From positions 1 through 61,673 of the forward strand of contig JAFWXX010000030.1 of the NCBI GenBank assembly GCA_017522915.1: a stretch of 61,673 nt of DNA. The letters are read 5' to 3'. The stretch comes from Bacteroidaceae bacterium (GTDB lineage Bacteria; Bacteroidota; Bacteroidia; Bacteroidales; Bacteroidaceae). Of this stretch, positions 31,519 to 41,170 are shown piece after piece. Both the position numbers and the translations under genes were made by a program. The number at the start of each line of letters is the position of its first letter. Positions within the stretch are counted from its first letter, which is position 1. Under the pieces are notes generated by a model. The model ran no database searches. It was given only the letters and a program-made list of their open reading frames with translations, and was not told the origin of the DNA.

Positions 31519-34077
31519 ATGGCAAAAAAAAGTGTCAAGATAAATAGCAAGAGTAAGAAAGGCGGTCTCTTTTCATCGTTAAAGGAGGCGTTTGTCAATT
31601 TTGTTGGCTTCTTCAGGAATCCTAATACCCAGTTTGTGATTGGAATGCTGTTTGCGGCATTTGCAATCTTTCTTTGCAGTTCGTTCATTTCGTTCTTCTC
31701 GTCAGGAGGTGACGACTATACTGCGCTTGAGGCTATCTCAAGGGGTGCAGGAGAGGATGTCGTGGCTTCCAATACGTCGGGAAAAGGCGGTGCTGTCGTT
31801 GCATACTACCTCATAAACAGATGCTTTGGCTGGGCTTCGTTGCTGCTGTTGCCGATGGTTACTCTGGTTGCGTTGAAACTGATGCGTATCGGCACTTTCA
31901 GGCTATGGCGTTGGCTTTTCATGCTTTTTTATGCCATGGTATGGTTCTCGCTTCTCTTCTCGTTTGTGTTCGGGGAGCGTTTGGGGATAAGCTATGTCTC
32001 TCCGGGCGGAGCGCATGGCGATTTTCTCAATGCGTATCTGACTGGCTATCTTGGTGTAGTGGGAGTCGTGCTGCTGTTGCTTTTGGCAATGCTTCTCTTT
32101 ATGGTCTATGTTTCGCGCAAGACAATTCCGTGGCTTAGAAGCTTGTTGTCATATCAGGGCGGAATTGATGCAGAGACAGAGGAGAGACGTGCCAGGAATA
32201 TGGTGGTGACGGATGATACAATTGATGATGAACCTGATGAAGAGCCTGAAGATGAAGACGACGATGCAGATGAATATGCTGATGATGAGGAGGATGAAGA
32301 AGAAGGTGCGGATGTTGAAGATAATGACGAAACAGAAGGCGTTGAACTTGAAATAAATGTTGGCGATGAGGTTGATGAAGAATCCGAGACTGATATTCCG
32401 GAGGCCGTTGATGATGAAATTGAAATAGATGATGATGCTTTGGCAAAAGAGTTTGACAAGGTGTCTCAAGGGATTGCTGCCGGTGACGGCGGTATCTCCA
32501 TGGAGGTCAAACAGGTTTGTGGAGACGATGATATGGGCGGTGATATGTTGCGTCCTATCAACCCGAAGGATGAATTGAGCTACTACAAGCCGCCAACAAT
32601 CGATCTCCTTGATGAATATGAGCAGTCAGTTCAGGCTATAGACAAGAATGAGCAGTCGGCAAATGCCAACAAGATAGTAGAGGTGCTTAAAAACTTCGGA
32701 ATAGAGATAAGCTCTATAAAGGCTACTGTAGGCCCTACAATCACCCTGTACGAGATAACACCTGCGCCGGGTGTCAGAATAGCGAAGATACGTAATCTGG
32801 AGGATGACATTGCAATAAGCCTTTCGGCACTCTGTATCCGAATAGTAGCTCCAATCCCCGGAAAAGGCACTATAGGTATTGAAGTGCCTAATAAACACAA
32901 GCAGATTGTGCCTATGGCTTCGTTGCTCAACAGCCGCAAGTATAAGGAGACTGATATGGCATTGCCTCTTGCTCTCGGAAAGACAATATCCAACGAGGTG
33001 TATATGGTGGATATGGCAAAGATGCCTCACTTGCTTGTTGCCGGTGCCACCGGTATGGGTAAGTCTGTAGGCTTGAATGCAATAATAACATCGTTGCTGT
33101 ACAAGATGCATCCGGCATATCTCAAGTTTGTGATGGTTGACCCTAAGATGGTCGAGCTTAGCCTTTATGGTGTGCTTGAGAAGCACTTTCTTGCCAAACT
33201 CGAAGGTGAGGATGAGCCTATCATAACGGATGTCAACAAAGTGGTACGCACGCTAAAGTCGCTGTGTGTAGAGATGGACAACCGTTACAAGCTGCTGCGG
33301 ATGGCGTCGGTGCGTTCGGTCAAGGAGTATAACGAGAAGTTCCTGAACAAGGAGTTGCTGCCGACAAAAGGGCATCGCTTCATGCCTTATATTGTGGTGA
33401 TTATAGATGAGTACGGCGATTTGATGATGACGGCAGGGCGCGAGGTTGAACAGCCTATAGCGCGTATAGCCCAGAAGGCGCGTGCTGTGGGTATCCACAT
33501 GATTATTGCGACACAACGTCCTACTACAAACATAATCACCGGTACCATTAAGGCGAACTTCCCGGCTCGCATGGCCTTCAGGGTGATATCCGTAATCGAC
33601 TCGCGTACAATACTGGACCGTTCCGGTGCGAACCAGCTGCAGGGTAGGGGTGATATGCTCTTCCTTGCCGGCAACGACCCGGTTCGTGTACAGTGCGCCC
33701 TTGTCGAGACAAAGGAAGTAGAAAGGGTATGTTCTCATATTGCAAAACAACAAGGATATCAGACTGCATATATATTGCCTGAGCCCGATGAGAGTACTGA
33801 GCTTGGCGGTGACGGTGGCGGAAGCATGCGTGGCGATATCAGTTCCGACAAGCTTGACCCATTGTTCGTTGATGCTGCACGTGCTGTTGTGCTTGCACAG
33901 CATGGTTCTACATCACTTATACAACGCAAGTTCAATGTGGGCTTCAACCGTGCCGGCCGTATAATGGACCAGCTGTGCCAGACCGGTATTGTTGGAGAAC
34001 AGGAGGGCAGCAAGCCGCGTCAAGTATTGTGCAGTGATGAGGCCGACCTTGAATTCAGATTGAAGTCGTTGCTCTAA
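31519..34077 (+). CDS. ftsK: DNA translocase FtsK/SpoIIIE
   Basis: An 852-residue protein. The N-terminal membrane domain has about four segments (residues 38-210). A very acidic Asp/Glu-rich linker covers about 230-312. The motor domain follows, with Walker A VAGATGMGKSVGLN near 510, Walker B VVIIDEYGD, and IATQRPTTNIITGTIKANFP. The C-terminal winged-helix gamma domain includes GSTSLIQRKFNVGFNRAGRI. It pumps chromosome DNA at the septum and activates dimer resolution. Start 31519 (MAKKSVKINS) lies after the promoter; the upstream frame overlaps it. lolA follows within 10 bases and trxB shortly after. Confidence 0.95.
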   Translation: MAKKSVKINSKSKKGGLFSSLKEAFVNFVGFFRNPNTQFVIGMLFAAFAIFLCSSFISFFSSGGDDYTALEAISRGAGEDVVASNTSGKGGAVVAYYLINRCFGWASLLLLPMVTLVALKLMRIGTFRLWRWLFMLFYAMVWFSLLFSFVFGERLGISYVSPGGAHGDFLNAYLTGYLGVVGVVLLLLLAMLLFMVYVSRKTIPWLRSLLSYQGGIDAETEERRARNMVVTDDTIDDEPDEEPEDEDDDADEYADDEEDEEEGADVEDNDETEGVELEINVGDEVDEESETDIPEAVDDEIEIDDDALAKEFDKVSQGIAAGDGGISMEVKQVCGDDDMGGDMLRPINPKDELSYYKPPTIDLLDEYEQSVQAIDKNEQSANANKIVEVLKNFGIEISSIKATVGPTITLYEITPAPGVRIAKIRNLEDDIAISLSALCIRIVAPIPGKGTIGIEVPNKHKQIVPMASLLNSRKYKETDMALPLALGKTISNEVYMVDMAKMPHLLVAGATGMGKSVGLNAIITSLLYKMHPAYLKFVMVDPKMVELSLYGVLEKHFLAKLEGEDEPIITDVNKVVRTLKSLCVEMDNRYKLLRMASVRSVKEYNEKFLNKELLPTKGHRFMPYIVVIIDEYGDLMMTAGREVEQPIARIAQKARAVGIHMIIATQRPTTNIITGTIKANFPARMAFRVISVIDSRTILDRSGANQLQGRGDMLFLAGNDPVRVQCALVETKEVERVCSHIAKQQGYQTAYILPEPDESTELGGDGGGSMRGDISSDKLDPLFVDAARAVVLAQHGSTSLIQRKFNVGFNRAGRIMDQLCQTGIVGEQEGSKPRQVLCSDEADLEFRLKSLL

Positions 34078-34087
34078 TTTGTTGGCT

Positions 34088-34708
34088 ATGAGAAGAATTC
34101 TGTATGTTCTTTTGTTGATGTCCCCCTTCATGCTGTCGGCACAGGACAATGCTTCGGCCTTTCTTGATAAAGCTGTTGCCAAACTGAAAGCTGATGCTGC
34201 AGTGCACATGGATTATGGCTATGCCGTGTATGATGAAGACGGGAAACTTTTGCAGGAAGATACCGGAGTCATACGAATTGACGGCGATTGCTACTCCTTG
34301 CTCATGGATAATATGAAAGTGTGGTGCGACGGCAAGACACAGTGGAGCTATATGCGTGATGTGAATGAAATCTATGTAACATCCGCAGCATCGGAAGAGG
34401 CTCAGAATCTTTCGCCTTTGAATATGATGGAGAGATTCCGCAAGGTCTCTTCGCGTGCCATGAAAAGTGAGAACGGCAAGGTGATTGTGACTTTGTCGAA
34501 CGGTTCCGGCGAGGCGGAAATAAATAAGGTTGTGCTCAGGTTCGATGGAAGCAGCAACCGTCTCGAAGGAATGAGCATATATATGACAAATGCCGGGCGG
34601 GTAGAGATTGAACTCTCCAACTATGCTGCAAAATGCAAGTTTGCGGAATCGTCCTATGTTTGTCCGGTTAGCAACTTCCCAGGCGTGGAGGTTGTTGACA
34701 TGAGATAA
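34088..34708 (+). CDS. lolA: LolA-like outer-membrane lipoprotein carrier
   Basis: A 206-residue protein with a signal peptide (about 1-20, ending MLSAQD) and a LolA-like half-barrel. Visible are YAVYDEDGKLLQEDTGVIRI, GKTQWSYMRDVNEIYVTSA and a Met-rich helix (LNMMERFRKV). It carries lipoproteins through the periplasm. The ATG at 34088 is preferred to a TTG at 34079. The ftsK-lolA order is also usual in proteobacteria. Confidence 0.85.
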   Translation: MRRILYVLLLMSPFMLSAQDNASAFLDKAVAKLKADAAVHMDYGYAVYDEDGKLLQEDTGVIRIDGDCYSLLMDNMKVWCDGKTQWSYMRDVNEIYVTSAASEEAQNLSPLNMMERFRKVSSRAMKSENGKVIVTLSNGSGEAEINKVVLRFDGSSNRLEGMSIYMTNAGRVEIELSNYAAKCKFAESSYVCPVSNFPGVEVVDMR

Positions 34709-34744
34709 GAATGTATAATAAAAACATAAATAGAATATATAGGT

Positions 34745-35680
34745 ATGGATAGAACAAAATGTTTGGTTATCGGCTCAGGCCCTGCCGGTTACACTGCTGC
34801 GATTTATGCTTCACGTGCCAACCTGTCGCCGGTGCTTATTGAGGGCATGCAGCCAGGAGGTCAGTTGACCCAGACTACTGTAATTGAGAATTTCCCAGGT
34901 TTTCCTCAAGGAATAACTGGTCCGGAACTTATGGAGAATATGCGCCAGCAGGCAATAAATGTCGGTGCGGATGTGCGCTCAGGCAGTGTTGTTGAGGTGG
35001 ATTTTGAAACAGCTCCGTACAAGATTACCCTTGACGACGGCAATATTGTAGAGGCCGATACGGTTATCGTTGCTACAGGTGCTGCTGCCAAGTATCTCGG
35101 CCTTTCTGACGAAATCAAGTATCAGGGTATGGGTGTGAGTGCATGTGCTACATGTGACGGCTTCTTCTACCGCAAGAAGATTGTAGCTGTTGTCGGCGGT
35201 GGTGACACGGCTTGTGAAGAGGCGAATTACCTCGCATCATTGGCAGCCAAGGTATATCTTATTGTGCGCAAACCATTCCTGCGTGCATCAAAGGCTATGC
35301 AGGACCGTACTCTTAACAATCCGAAGATAGAGGTTCTTTTCGAACATAATACCGAAGGTCTGTTCGGAGAGGATGGAGTGGAAGGCATACATCTCGTGTC
35401 AAGAAAGGGTGAGGCCGATGAAAAGCATTACGACCTTGCGATTGACGGTTTCTTCCTGGCAATAGGCCATAAGCCTAACTCCGATATATTCAAGAAGTAT
35501 CTTAAGACTGATGAAACCGGTTATTTCGTGCCGGCTGATGCCAGTGGCGTGAAGACTTTGGTGCCAGGTGTGTTTGTTGCAGGTGATGTGGCCGACCCTC
35601 ACTACCGTCAGGCTATAAATGCAGCAGCGAGCGGTTGTCGTGCGGCGATGGAGGCCGAAAGATTCCTTTCGCATAAGTAA
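34745..35680 (+). CDS. trxB: Thioredoxin-disulfide reductase
   Basis: A 311-residue flavoenzyme of usual length. It has the FAD site GSGPAGYTAA (about 9-18), the active-site ACATCDGFF with its CxxC (about 135), the NADPH site GGGDTACEEA, and the final FAD motif GVFVAGDVADPHYRQA. It reduces thioredoxin with NADPH. It lies 36 bases after lolA. It could also supply reducing power to the Msr enzyme encoded at 8518. Confidence 0.96.
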   Translation: MDRTKCLVIGSGPAGYTAAIYASRANLSPVLIEGMQPGGQLTQTTVIENFPGFPQGITGPELMENMRQQAINVGADVRSGSVVEVDFETAPYKITLDDGNIVEADTVIVATGAAAKYLGLSDEIKYQGMGVSACATCDGFFYRKKIVAVVGGGDTACEEANYLASLAAKVYLIVRKPFLRASKAMQDRTLNNPKIEVLFEHNTEGLFGEDGVEGIHLVSRKGEADEKHYDLAIDGFFLAIGHKPNSDIFKKYLKTDETGYFVPADASGVKTLVPGVFVAGDVADPHYRQAINAAASGCRAAMEAERFLSHK

Positions 35681-35745
35681 TATTATATATAATAAGGATA
35701 GGAAAATATTTTGGGGAAAAGTTTCTCTGAATGGAAAAACTTTCT

Positions 35746-35753
35746 TATCTTTG
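35746..35753 (+). promoter_or_regulatory. -7 box of the L21-L27 operon
   Basis: TATCTTTG matches the consensus; TTTC lies 20 nt upstream. It leaves a leader of about 80 nt before the L21 ATG. Confidence 0.7.
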
Positions 35754-35840
35754 CACCCGATTTAGTCCGTAGGGGTTGGAGAAGACGTGCTCACGAAGAG
35801 AACGCACCTCGCGGAATTCACAATAAAAGCGAAAAATTAA

Positions 35841-36230
35841 ATGTACGCAATTGTTGAGATTAATGGACAGCAGTTCAAGGCTGAGGCTGGCAAGAAGCTG
35901 TTCGTGCACCACATCAAAGGTGCTCAGAATGACACAACCGTAGAGTTCGATCGCGTGTTGCTGTTGGATAATGAAGGTACTGTAACTGTAGGTGCTCCTA
36001 CTGTAGAAGGTGCTAAGGTGGTTTGCTATATCGGCAATGTTCGTGAGCAGAAGATTGTTCGTAAGTCTAAGGACGGTCAGAACATCGTTACAACACGTAC
36101 TATCGACCCTACATTGGTTAAGGGTGACAAGGTGCTCGTGTTCCACAAGCGTCGTCGTAAAGGCTACCGCAAGCTGAACGGTCATCGTCAGCAGTTCACA
36201 GAGTTAGTTGTAAAGGAAATTATCGGTTAA
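35841..36230 (+). CDS. rplU: 50S ribosomal protein L21 with internal insertion
   Basis: A 129-residue protein, longer than the usual 100-105. The start ([19 protein letters not shown]) and the end ([20 protein letters not shown]) are typical. A segment of about 24 residues, around [20 protein letters not shown] (about 71-93), interrupts the loop before VKGDKVLVF. The insertion is in frame and basic, so the protein is probably functional. L27 follows 19 bases later. Confidence 0.95.
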   Translation: MYAIVEINGQQFKAEAGKKLFVHHIKGAQNDTTVEFDRVLLLDNEGTVTVGAPTVEGAKVVCYIGNVREQKIVRKSKDGQNIVTTRTIDPTLVKGDKVLVFHKRRRKGYRKLNGHRQQFTELVVKEIIG

Positions 36231-36249
36231 TTTTTAAAGTTTAAGTATT

Positions 36250-36516
36250 ATGGCACATAAGAAAGGTGTTGGTAGTTCAAAGAACGGCCGTGAGTCAGCT
36301 AGTCAGAGACTAGGTGTTAAGATCTGGGGTGGCCAGGTATGCAAAGCCGGTAATATCATCGTACGTCAGCGTGGTACAGTACACAATCCCGGTGCAAACA
36401 TCGGTATGGGCAGCGACCACACTCTTTATGCATTGGTTGACGGTGTTGTAACATTCAAGCGTGGCAAGAACGACAAGAGCTACGTTTCTGTTACTCCTAT
36501 TGCAGAGAAGAACTGA
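36250..36516 (+). CDS. rpmA: 50S ribosomal protein L27
   Basis: An 88-residue protein of normal length. It starts [16 protein letters not shown] and carries [10 protein letters not shown] and [11 protein letters not shown], all standard. The N-terminal tail reaches the peptidyl-transferase centre. The cleaved N-terminal extension of Firmicutes L27 is absent. A terminator follows at 36541-36570. Confidence 0.97.
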   Translation: MAHKKGVGSSKNGRESASQRLGVKIWGGQVCKAGNIIVRQRGTVHNPGANIGMGSDHTLYALVDGVVTFKRGKNDKSYVSVTPIAEKN

Positions 36517-36540
36517 TAGAACTGGTTTTGTTCGAACATA

Positions 36541-36570
36541 AAAAACGGAATGGCATGCCATTCCGTTTTT
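36541..36570 (+). terminator. Terminator of the L21-L27 operon
   Basis: AAAAACGGAATGG and CCATTCCGTTTTT around CATG; a perfect 13-bp stem with a U-rich end. Confidence 0.92.
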
Positions 36571-36628
36571 TATGTTTTATAAAGTTTTCTTTTTTTTACT
36601 TTTACGTGGAAGATACTAAAAATAATTG

Positions 36629-36636
36629 TACTTTTG
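36629..36636 (+). promoter_or_regulatory. -7 box of serS
   Basis: TACTTTTG matches TAnnTTTG and gives a leader of about 95 nt before serS. No T-box-like structure was recognised in it. Confidence 0.55.
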
Positions 36637-36735
36637 TAATCTATGTACCCCGATGTTGCAACACTCTGTTCCTTAACAGAAACAGCAGATTGCATTTTAC
36701 ATTCAAAATACTAAAAAACTAAAAAACTAAATATT

Positions 36736-38010
36736 ATGCTAACACTTAAAGTTATAAGCCAAGAGACCGAAAAGGTTTTGAAGGGCTTGGAGAAGAAGCA
36801 TTTCAAGAATGCCAAGGAGACAATTGACAAAGTCCTGGAACTGGACAAGGCCCGTCGTGCTGCCCAGCAGGAACTGGATAATGTACTTGCACAGAACAAA
36901 CAGCTTGCGGCAAAGGTCGGCCAGCTTATGAAAGAGAAGGCTGTTGATGAGGCGAACGCTGTAAAGGCCGAAGTTGCCGTTCTTAAGGAGAAGGCAAAGG
37001 AACTGCAGGAAAGAATGGATAGTGCTGCCGATGAACTTCAGCAGCTGCTTTACACCATCCCGAACATACCGTATGACGAAGTCCCCGAAGGTGCGGTTGC
37101 CGAAGACAACGTGGTTGAGAAGACCGGTGGTACAGAAACTGTGCTTCCCGCGAATGCGCTTCCTCATTGGGAACTTGCAAAGAAGTACGACCTTATTGAC
37201 TTTGACCTTGGCGTAAAGATAACAGGTGCCGGTTTTCCGGTATATAAGGGCAAGGGTGCCCAGCTTCAGCGTGCACTTATAAACTTCTTCCTCGATGAGG
37301 CGCGTAAGGCCGGTTATGTTGAGATAATGCCTCCTACGGTTGTCAATGCAGCTTCGGGTTATGGAACAGGACAGTTGCCCGACAAGGAGGGACAGATGTA
37401 TCACTGCGATTTGGATGACCTCTATCTTATACCGACAGCAGAGGTTCCTGTCACAAATATCTACCGCGATGTAATCCTTGACGAGAAACAGCTTCCTGTC
37501 AAGAACTGCGCATATACACAGTGCTTCCGTCGCGAGGCCGGCTCATACGGCAAGGACGTACGTGGCCTTAACCGTTTGCATGAGTTCTCTAAGGTTGAGA
37601 TTGTACGCATAGATACCCCGGAGCATAGCAAGGAGTCGCACAAGGAGATGCTTGAGCATGTAGAGGGTTTGCTCAAGAAACTCGAACTTCCTTACCGCAT
37701 CCTTCGTCTTTGCGGTGGCGACATGAGCTTTACAGCAGCTCTCTGTTTCGACTTCGAGGTTTATTCAGAGGCTCAGCAGCGTTGGCTTGAGGTTTCATCT
37801 GTATCGAACTTTGACAGCTATCAGGCAAACCGCCTTAAGTGCCGTTACCGCAATGCTGACAAGAAGACAGAACTCTGCCATACGCTAAACGGTTCCGCTC
37901 TTGCACTTCCGCGTATTGTGGCTGCTCTTCTTGAGAATAACCAGACTCCGGAGGGAATCCGTATTCCGGCAGCGTTGGTGCCGTATTGCGGTTTCGATAT
38001 GATAGACTAA
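36736..38010 (+). CDS. serS: Serine--tRNA ligase
   Basis: A 424-residue class II synthetase of usual length. An N-terminal antiparallel coiled coil (about 27-105) binds the tRNA long arm. Motif 2 is FRREAGSYGKDVRGLNRLHE (about 262-281) and motif 3 is LNGSALALPRIVAALLENNQ (about 386-405). It charges tRNA-Ser. A separate gene (the NfnAB-like fusion) follows 59 bases later. Confidence 0.97.
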   Translation: MLTLKVISQETEKVLKGLEKKHFKNAKETIDKVLELDKARRAAQQELDNVLAQNKQLAAKVGQLMKEKAVDEANAVKAEVAVLKEKAKELQERMDSAADELQQLLYTIPNIPYDEVPEGAVAEDNVVEKTGGTETVLPANALPHWELAKKYDLIDFDLGVKITGAGFPVYKGKGAQLQRALINFFLDEARKAGYVEIMPPTVVNAASGYGTGQLPDKEGQMYHCDLDDLYLIPTAEVPVTNIYRDVILDEKQLPVKNCAYTQCFRREAGSYGKDVRGLNRLHEFSKVEIVRIDTPEHSKESHKEMLEHVEGLLKKLELPYRILRLCGGDMSFTAALCFDFEVYSEAQQRWLEVSSVSNFDSYQANRLKCRYRNADKKTELCHTLNGSALALPRIVAALLENNQTPEGIRIPAALVPYCGFDMID

Positions 38011-38069
38011 AGATATTTCTGTAAGAAGGCATCTGTTGCATTACGCAAATAACATAAACAAAAAACAGT

Positions 38070-40361
38070 ATGTACAAGATAGTATCAAAAGAGCAGTTTT
38101 CGGAAAAGGTATTCCGTCTGCGTGTTGAGGCTCCGCTTATTGCAAAGGCATACAGAGCCGGAAACTTTGTGATTCTCAGAGTGGGCGAGAAAGGTGAGCG
38201 TATTCCTCTTACCATTGCGCATGCCGACCCGGACAAAGGGCTTATAACTCTGGTAATCCAAAAGGTGGGCTTGAGTTCAAGCCGTATATGCGACCTTAAT
38301 GAGGGTGATTGCATCACCGATGTTGTAGGCCCGCTCGGTCAGGCTACACATATTGAGAATTTCGGTACGGTCGTATGCGCCGGCGGCGGTGTAGGCGTTG
38401 CACCGATGTTGCCTATTGCTACAGCTTTGAAGAAAGCCGGAAACCGTGTGATTTCAGTGCTTGCAGGCCGTTCCAAGGACCTTATAATTCTTGAGAAGGA
38501 GGTGCGTGAGGTTTCGGATGAGGTAATCATTATGACCGATGACGGCTCATACGGAGACAAAGGTCTTGTTACAGAGGGTATCGAGCGTGTAATCAAACGT
38601 GAGAAGGTTGACCATTGCGTGGCTATCGGTCCTGCTATAATGATGAAGTTCGTCTGCAAGCTGACAAAGCAGTATGAGATTCCGACAGTCGTTTCGCTCA
38701 ACACCATAATGGTAGATGGAACCGGCATGTGCGGTGCCTGTCGCGTAACAGTCGGTGGCAAAACCAAGTTCGTTTGTGTAGATGGTCCTGAATTTGATGG
38801 TCATCAAGTCGATTTTGACGGAATGATGCAACGTCTTGGCTCTTTCAAGACTGAAGAGGCTCATGAAATAGAGAAATTGGACAAGAGTGAGGAGTGTGCG
38901 AGCGAGTACGATGAACTGACAAACCGTGATGCTGCATGGCGCGCGGAGCTCCGGAACAAAATGAAACCCAAGGAGCGTACTGCCATAGAGCGTTGTCCGA
39001 TGCCTGAACTTGACCCCATTTATCGTGCGACAAAGCTGCGCGAGGAGGTAAATACCGGTTTTACAAAGGAGATGGCTCTTGTTGAGGCACAGCGTTGTCT
39101 CGACTGCCCCAAGCCTGCTTGTATGGAAGGCTGTCCTGTAAATATAAAAATCCCATCATTCATAAAGAATATAGAACGTGGCGAATTCGTAAAGGCAGCA
39201 CAGGTGCTTAAGATGACAAGTTCATTGCCTGCTGTATGCGGTCGCGTATGTCCTCAGGAGAAGCAGTGCGAAAGCCAGTGTATCCATTTGAAGATGGGGC
39301 ATAAGGCTGTTGCTATCGGTGCTCTTGAACGTTTCGCGGCCGATTATGCACGCGAGAGCGGTGAGATGCCTGCTCCGAAAGTGGCTGCATCTAACGGCAA
39401 GAAAGTTGCTGTTGTAGGCTCAGGTCCGGCAGGATTGTCGTTTGCCGGTGATATGGCAAAGCTGGGTTACAGTGTTACTGTCTTCGAAGCGTTGCATGAG
39501 ATTGGCGGTGTGCTCAAATACGGTATTCCGGAATTCCGCTTGCCTAACTCTATTGTAGAACATGAAATAGAGAACTTGCGTGCAATGGGGGTAGAGTTTG
39601 TCAAGGACTGTGTTGTCGGCAAGACAATATCCATTGCCCAGTTGCAGGATGAAGGCTATCAAGGTGTCTTTGTGGCATCGGGTGCCGGCTTGCCTAACTT
39701 CATGAATATCCCAGGAGAGAATTCGATAAACATATTGTCATCGAACGAGTACTTGACTCGCGTGAACCTTATGGATGCTTCTAATCCGGAAACCGATACT
39801 CCAATGCACATAGGAAAGCGTGTGGCTGTTATCGGTGGAGGCAATACCGCTATGGACTCTGTACGTACTGCCTTGCGTTTGGGCGCAGAGCGCGCAATGA
39901 TTATATATCGCCGTTCCGAGGCCGAAATGCCGGCCCGTCTCGAAGAGGTGAAGCATGCGAAAGAGGAGGGTGTGGAGTTTCTCACTCTGCATAATCCTAT
40001 CGAGTACATTGCCGATGAAAGAGGCTGTGTAAAGCAGATAGTCCTTCAGAAGATGGAGCTTGGCGAGCCTGATGCTTCGGGCCGCCGTTCACCGGTGCCG
40101 GTAGAAGGTGCAATAGAGACCATTGACATCGATATGGCTGTGGTTTCCGTAGGTGTAGCTCCAAATCCTCTTGTGCCTACATCCGTTGAGGGTCTTGAAC
40201 TCGGACGAAAGAACACGATTGCCGTTAACGAGAATATGCAGTCGTCTATTCCGTTCATCTATGCAGGCGGCGATATCGTACGTGGCGGTGCTACTGTTAT
40301 CCTTGCTATGGGTGACGGCCGTCGTGCCGCGGCTGCAATGCATGAGCAGCTGAGCAAGTAA
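38070..40361 (+). CDS. NfnB-NfnA-like fused flavoprotein oxidoreductase
   Basis: A 763-residue fusion. The N-terminal third (1-275) is a ferredoxin-reductase-like unit, as in PyrK/NfnB, with GGGVGVAPMLPI and a 2Fe-2S site CGACRVTVGG. The C-terminal part (about 320-763) is GltD/NfnA-like. It has CLDCPKPACMEGCPVNIKIP and CGRVCPQEKQCESQC for iron-sulfur clusters. An FAD site (AVVGSGPAGLSFAG) and an NADPH site (AVIGGGNTAMDS) follow. NfnAB enzymes couple NADH, NADPH and ferredoxin by electron bifurcation. Similar fusions are often annotated as glutamate synthase small chain, but no large chain is adjacent. Confidence 0.9.
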   Translation: MYKIVSKEQFSEKVFRLRVEAPLIAKAYRAGNFVILRVGEKGERIPLTIAHADPDKGLITLVIQKVGLSSSRICDLNEGDCITDVVGPLGQATHIENFGTVVCAGGGVGVAPMLPIATALKKAGNRVISVLAGRSKDLIILEKEVREVSDEVIIMTDDGSYGDKGLVTEGIERVIKREKVDHCVAIGPAIMMKFVCKLTKQYEIPTVVSLNTIMVDGTGMCGACRVTVGGKTKFVCVDGPEFDGHQVDFDGMMQRLGSFKTEEAHEIEKLDKSEECASEYDELTNRDAAWRAELRNKMKPKERTAIERCPMPELDPIYRATKLREEVNTGFTKEMALVEAQRCLDCPKPACMEGCPVNIKIPSFIKNIERGEFVKAAQVLKMTSSLPAVCGRVCPQEKQCESQCIHLKMGHKAVAIGALERFAADYARESGEMPAPKVAASNGKKVAVVGSGPAGLSFAGDMAKLGYSVTVFEALHEIGGVLKYGIPEFRLPNSIVEHEIENLRAMGVEFVKDCVVGKTISIAQLQDEGYQGVFVASGAGLPNFMNIPGENSINILSSNEYLTRVNLMDASNPETDTPMHIGKRVAVIGGGNTAMDSVRTALRLGAERAMIIYRRSEAEMPARLEEVKHAKEEGVEFLTLHNPIEYIADERGCVKQIVLQKMELGEPDASGRRSPVPVEGAIETIDIDMAVVSVGVAPNPLVPTSVEGLELGRKNTIAVNENMQSSIPFIYAGGDIVRGGATVILAMGDGRRAAAAMHEQLSK

Positions 40362-40378
40362 CGGCTTTATAAATATAT

Positions 40379-40422
40379 AGACAAACAAGGCTGCGGTTCT
40401 CATCCGCAGCCTTGTTTGTCTA
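40379..40422. terminator. Bidirectional terminator
   Basis: AGACAAACAAGGCTGCGG pairs with its exact complement around a 7-8 nt loop (18-bp stem). It separates convergent genes and overlaps the last codons of the transglycosylase gene. Confidence 0.9.
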
Positions 40423-41169
40423 TAATTGCATAATCAGTTTCAGCGTGTCCTTGGCGACAACAGTGTCAATGGAATCCCTGTAGCTCTTCTGTTTCCTCTC
40501 AAATCTCTTCCAGGTCTTCTGTACTTTATCCACAAACGCCAGTGTCTGTTTCCAATCCCTGAACTCACCGTTCCTGCATAGGGTGTCATTGAAGAATTCG
40601 GGCTTGCTCTTGTAGATAAGGAATGAATCAACATTTTCGCTCCATGTGTGCTTGTCCTTTCCATGCTTGTGAGCCAGCCTCATGGCGTCGAGTATGTGTC
40701 CGAATCCTGCATTGTATGAGGCAAGGACGAACTTTGTACGTTCTTCCTTGTCGGTTATTTGCCTGTATTGTTTCTCCAGAGCTTCCAACAGCTTGGCTGC
40801 TGCCATTATGTTCGTGCGGTTGTCGGTGTGCAAGGAGTCGGGAACGCCGAATCCTCTAAGAGTCTTCGGCATCATCTGCATGACACCGCATGCTCCGACT
40901 CCGGAAACCACAGTGCTGTCGAAACGCGATTCGGTGTAGGCGATTGCTGCTATAAGCGTCCAGTCGTAACCGAGAGTGTCGGCAGCTTCCCTGAAGTGCT
41001 TGTCGTAATGCGAAAGCTCTACGTACGGCGATAGGTATGTGTATTGGGGGCTTGGGGCAACAGCAATGGCTGTAGGCTTCCTGTATCTGAACAGAGTGCC
41101 GCCCATGAGTGTAAAAATGGCAAACAGGCCTAAGAGGGCCAATGGGTATATGTACTTTATGCCTTTCAT
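40420..41169 (-). CDS. Lytic transglycosylase (MltF/SLT-like)
   Basis: A 249-residue protein. A single N-terminal membrane segment (8-27) has no lipobox. The SLT domain (about 60-200) carries the catalytic Glu in IAYTESRFD and the family motifs GACGVMQMMPKT and ASYNAGFGH. It cleaves peptidoglycan glycan strands from the periplasmic side. The solute-binding domain of full MltF is absent. Its start lies directly after the udk stop, so the two are one operon. Confidence 0.9.
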   Translation of the reverse strand: MKGIKYIYPLALLGLFAIFTLMGGTLFRYRKPTAIAVAPSPQYTYLSPYVELSHYDKHFREAADTLGYDWTLIAAIAYTESRFDSTVVSGVGACGVMQMMPKTLRGFGVPDSLHTDNRTNIMAAAKLLEALEKQYRQITDKEERTKFVLASYNAGFGHILDAMRLAHKHGKDKHTWSENVDSFLIYKSKPEFFNDTLCRNGEFRDWKQTLAFVDKVQKTWKRFERKQKSYRDSIDTVVAKDTLKLIMQL

Positions 41170-41170
41170 G

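Noticed and set aside
36637..36735. T-box riboswitch before serS
   Set aside because: No T-box sequence, specifier loop or terminator pair is visible, and T-boxes are not expected in this phylum.
38070..40361. Glutamate synthase small subunit
   Set aside because: No large-subunit gene is adjacent, and the fused ferredoxin-reductase half points to an NfnAB-type enzyme.
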